Assembly (NCBI GenBank): GCA_021850485.1
Contig: JAJZLY010000021.1
Span: forward strand, 1-14,278
Origin: Bacillota bacterium
GTDB lineage: Bacteria > Bacillota > Sulfobacillia > JAJZYS01 > JAJZLH01
Direction: 5' to 3'
DNA: 14,278 nt
The notes under the pieces are model-generated. The model was given only the letters and a program-made list of their open reading frames with translations, did not search any database and was not told the DNA's origin. Positions within the stretch are counted from its first letter, which is position 1. Each line of letters opens with the position of its first letter. Positions 13,930 to 14,278 of the stretch are shown here, one piece after another. Made by a program: the position numbers and the translations under genes.

Positions 13930-14139
13930 ATGAAGCTGCCGCCGCCTCGACGGCCAGGGACCGCCCGTAGTCTTGATCGGTGGCCTGTACAGCCAGCCCG
14001 GCGACTATCGGCGCCTGATCTCCCCTCTGGCCCAGAGCTATCAGGTGATCACTGTTTGCCCGTTCAGCACCCCCCCGCCCAAGAGCTGACGTCAGCCTGG
14101 CCCGGTTGTGCTCGCGGCCCAGGGAGCGAGGGGATCTGA
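13930..14139 (+). pseudogene. Alpha/beta-hydrolase-like gene remnant
   Basis: An ATG at 13930 with GAGGAG upstream (13921-13926) starts a 69-codon frame whose product resembles nothing. In the +1 frame, codons from about 13949 to 14086 read DGQGPPVVLIGGLYSQPGDY followed by RRLISPLAQSYQVITVCPF, much like the first beta strand, oxyanion loop and second strand of alpha/beta hydrolases. That frame ends at TGA 14087-14089. After it, the same frame reads PGPVVLAAQGARG, reminiscent of the strand before the nucleophile elbow but lacking Gly-x-Ser-x-Gly. The intervening part is missing, so I read this as a frameshifted and internally deleted remnant. A short unrelated ORF is the alternative. This accounts for most of the roughly 300 bp between dnaE2 and the next gene; nothing else is seen there. 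Confidence 0.4.
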
Positions 14140-14187
14140 GCGGCGGCAGAGAAATTTGATCTGATCTACAAGATAGGGGATGACCGC

Positions 14188-14278
14188 ATGCTGAAGATTC
14201 CTCCGCTCGCGTCCGTCGACAGCAAGGGGCCGCTGGGTGTGGTGCAGTTGCCGCGGCTTTGGTCCAAGGTGCTGCTCG
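14188..14278 (+). CDS. DUF5069-like protein (5' part only)
   Basis: Thirty codons are visible before the window ends. AGGGGA at 14175-14180 lies 7 nt before the ATG; an earlier ATG at 14180 meets a stop after four codons. The sequence IPPLASVDSKGPLGVVQLPRL, then WSKVLL, resembles the start of DUF5069 proteins, which from memory begin with a P-R-S-P...LGG...LPRL.DK.RA pattern. The function of that family is unknown to me. The call rests on a short stretch, so it is tentative; the gene start is well supported by the ribosome binding site. Confidence 0.45.
   Translation, partial: MLKIPPLASVDSKGPLGVVQLPRLWSKVLL

Noticed and set aside
1-14278. CRISPR arrays, tRNA, rRNA, insertion sequences
   Set aside because: No regularly spaced repeats, no cloverleaf or rRNA-like stretch and no transposase or terminal inverted repeats noticed on either strand by eye.

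Overview
This is a GC-rich bacterial window of about 14.3 kb holding eleven intact or edge-truncated protein genes and one likely gene remnant. GTG and TTG starts are common, Shine-Dalgarno sequences are strong and genes are tightly packed. Three things recall actinobacteria: the DevRS-like two-component system with DosR-type DNA boxes, the imuB/dnaE2 mutasome, and the cupredoxin type. Chloroflexota or a high-GC deep-branching Bacillota remain possible. I cannot place the organism further.

Left edge (3-1550, + strand): the 3' part of an exported cupredoxin, then a polytopic DoxX-like membrane protein. The membrane gene converges on the next block, and the two stop codons overlap on one CTAG.

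Centre (1547-9294, all - strand): read in transcription order this block encodes a membrane polyferredoxin (NapH/NosR-like), an FAD- and Fe-S-containing GltD-like oxidoreductase with a C-terminal membrane hairpin, a sensor histidine kinase (two TM helices, GAF, HisKA_3-type) and a NarL/LuxR response regulator. A 144-bp gap follows, then a ferritin-like diiron protein with a CxxC...CxxC tail and a radical SAM/SPASM protein. The gap carries two tandem palindromes matching the DosR/DevR dormancy-regulon consensus (14/14 and 13/14 core positions). A weaker third copy (12/14) lies upstream of the polyferredoxin. The nearest box edge is 88 nt from the proposed GTG start in both cases. I infer an autoregulated, oxygen- or redox-responsive regulon in which the two-component system controls its own electron-transfer operon and the diiron/radical-SAM pair. 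This is the most interesting part of the window.

Right side (9513-13885, + strand): a translesion-synthesis operon. It has a catalytically degenerate Y-family protein (ImuB) with a QxxLF clamp-binding motif, a small protein resembling the C-terminal domain that is fused to many actinobacterial ImuB proteins, and the error-prone polymerase DnaE2. No imuA is visible and I see no LexA/SOS box. The imuB promoter region is shared with the divergent polyferredoxin operon, so the third DosR-like box could act on either side.

Right edge (13886-14278): about 300 bp with a frame-disrupted alpha/beta-hydrolase-like remnant, then the first 30 codons of a gene resembling the DUF5069 family.
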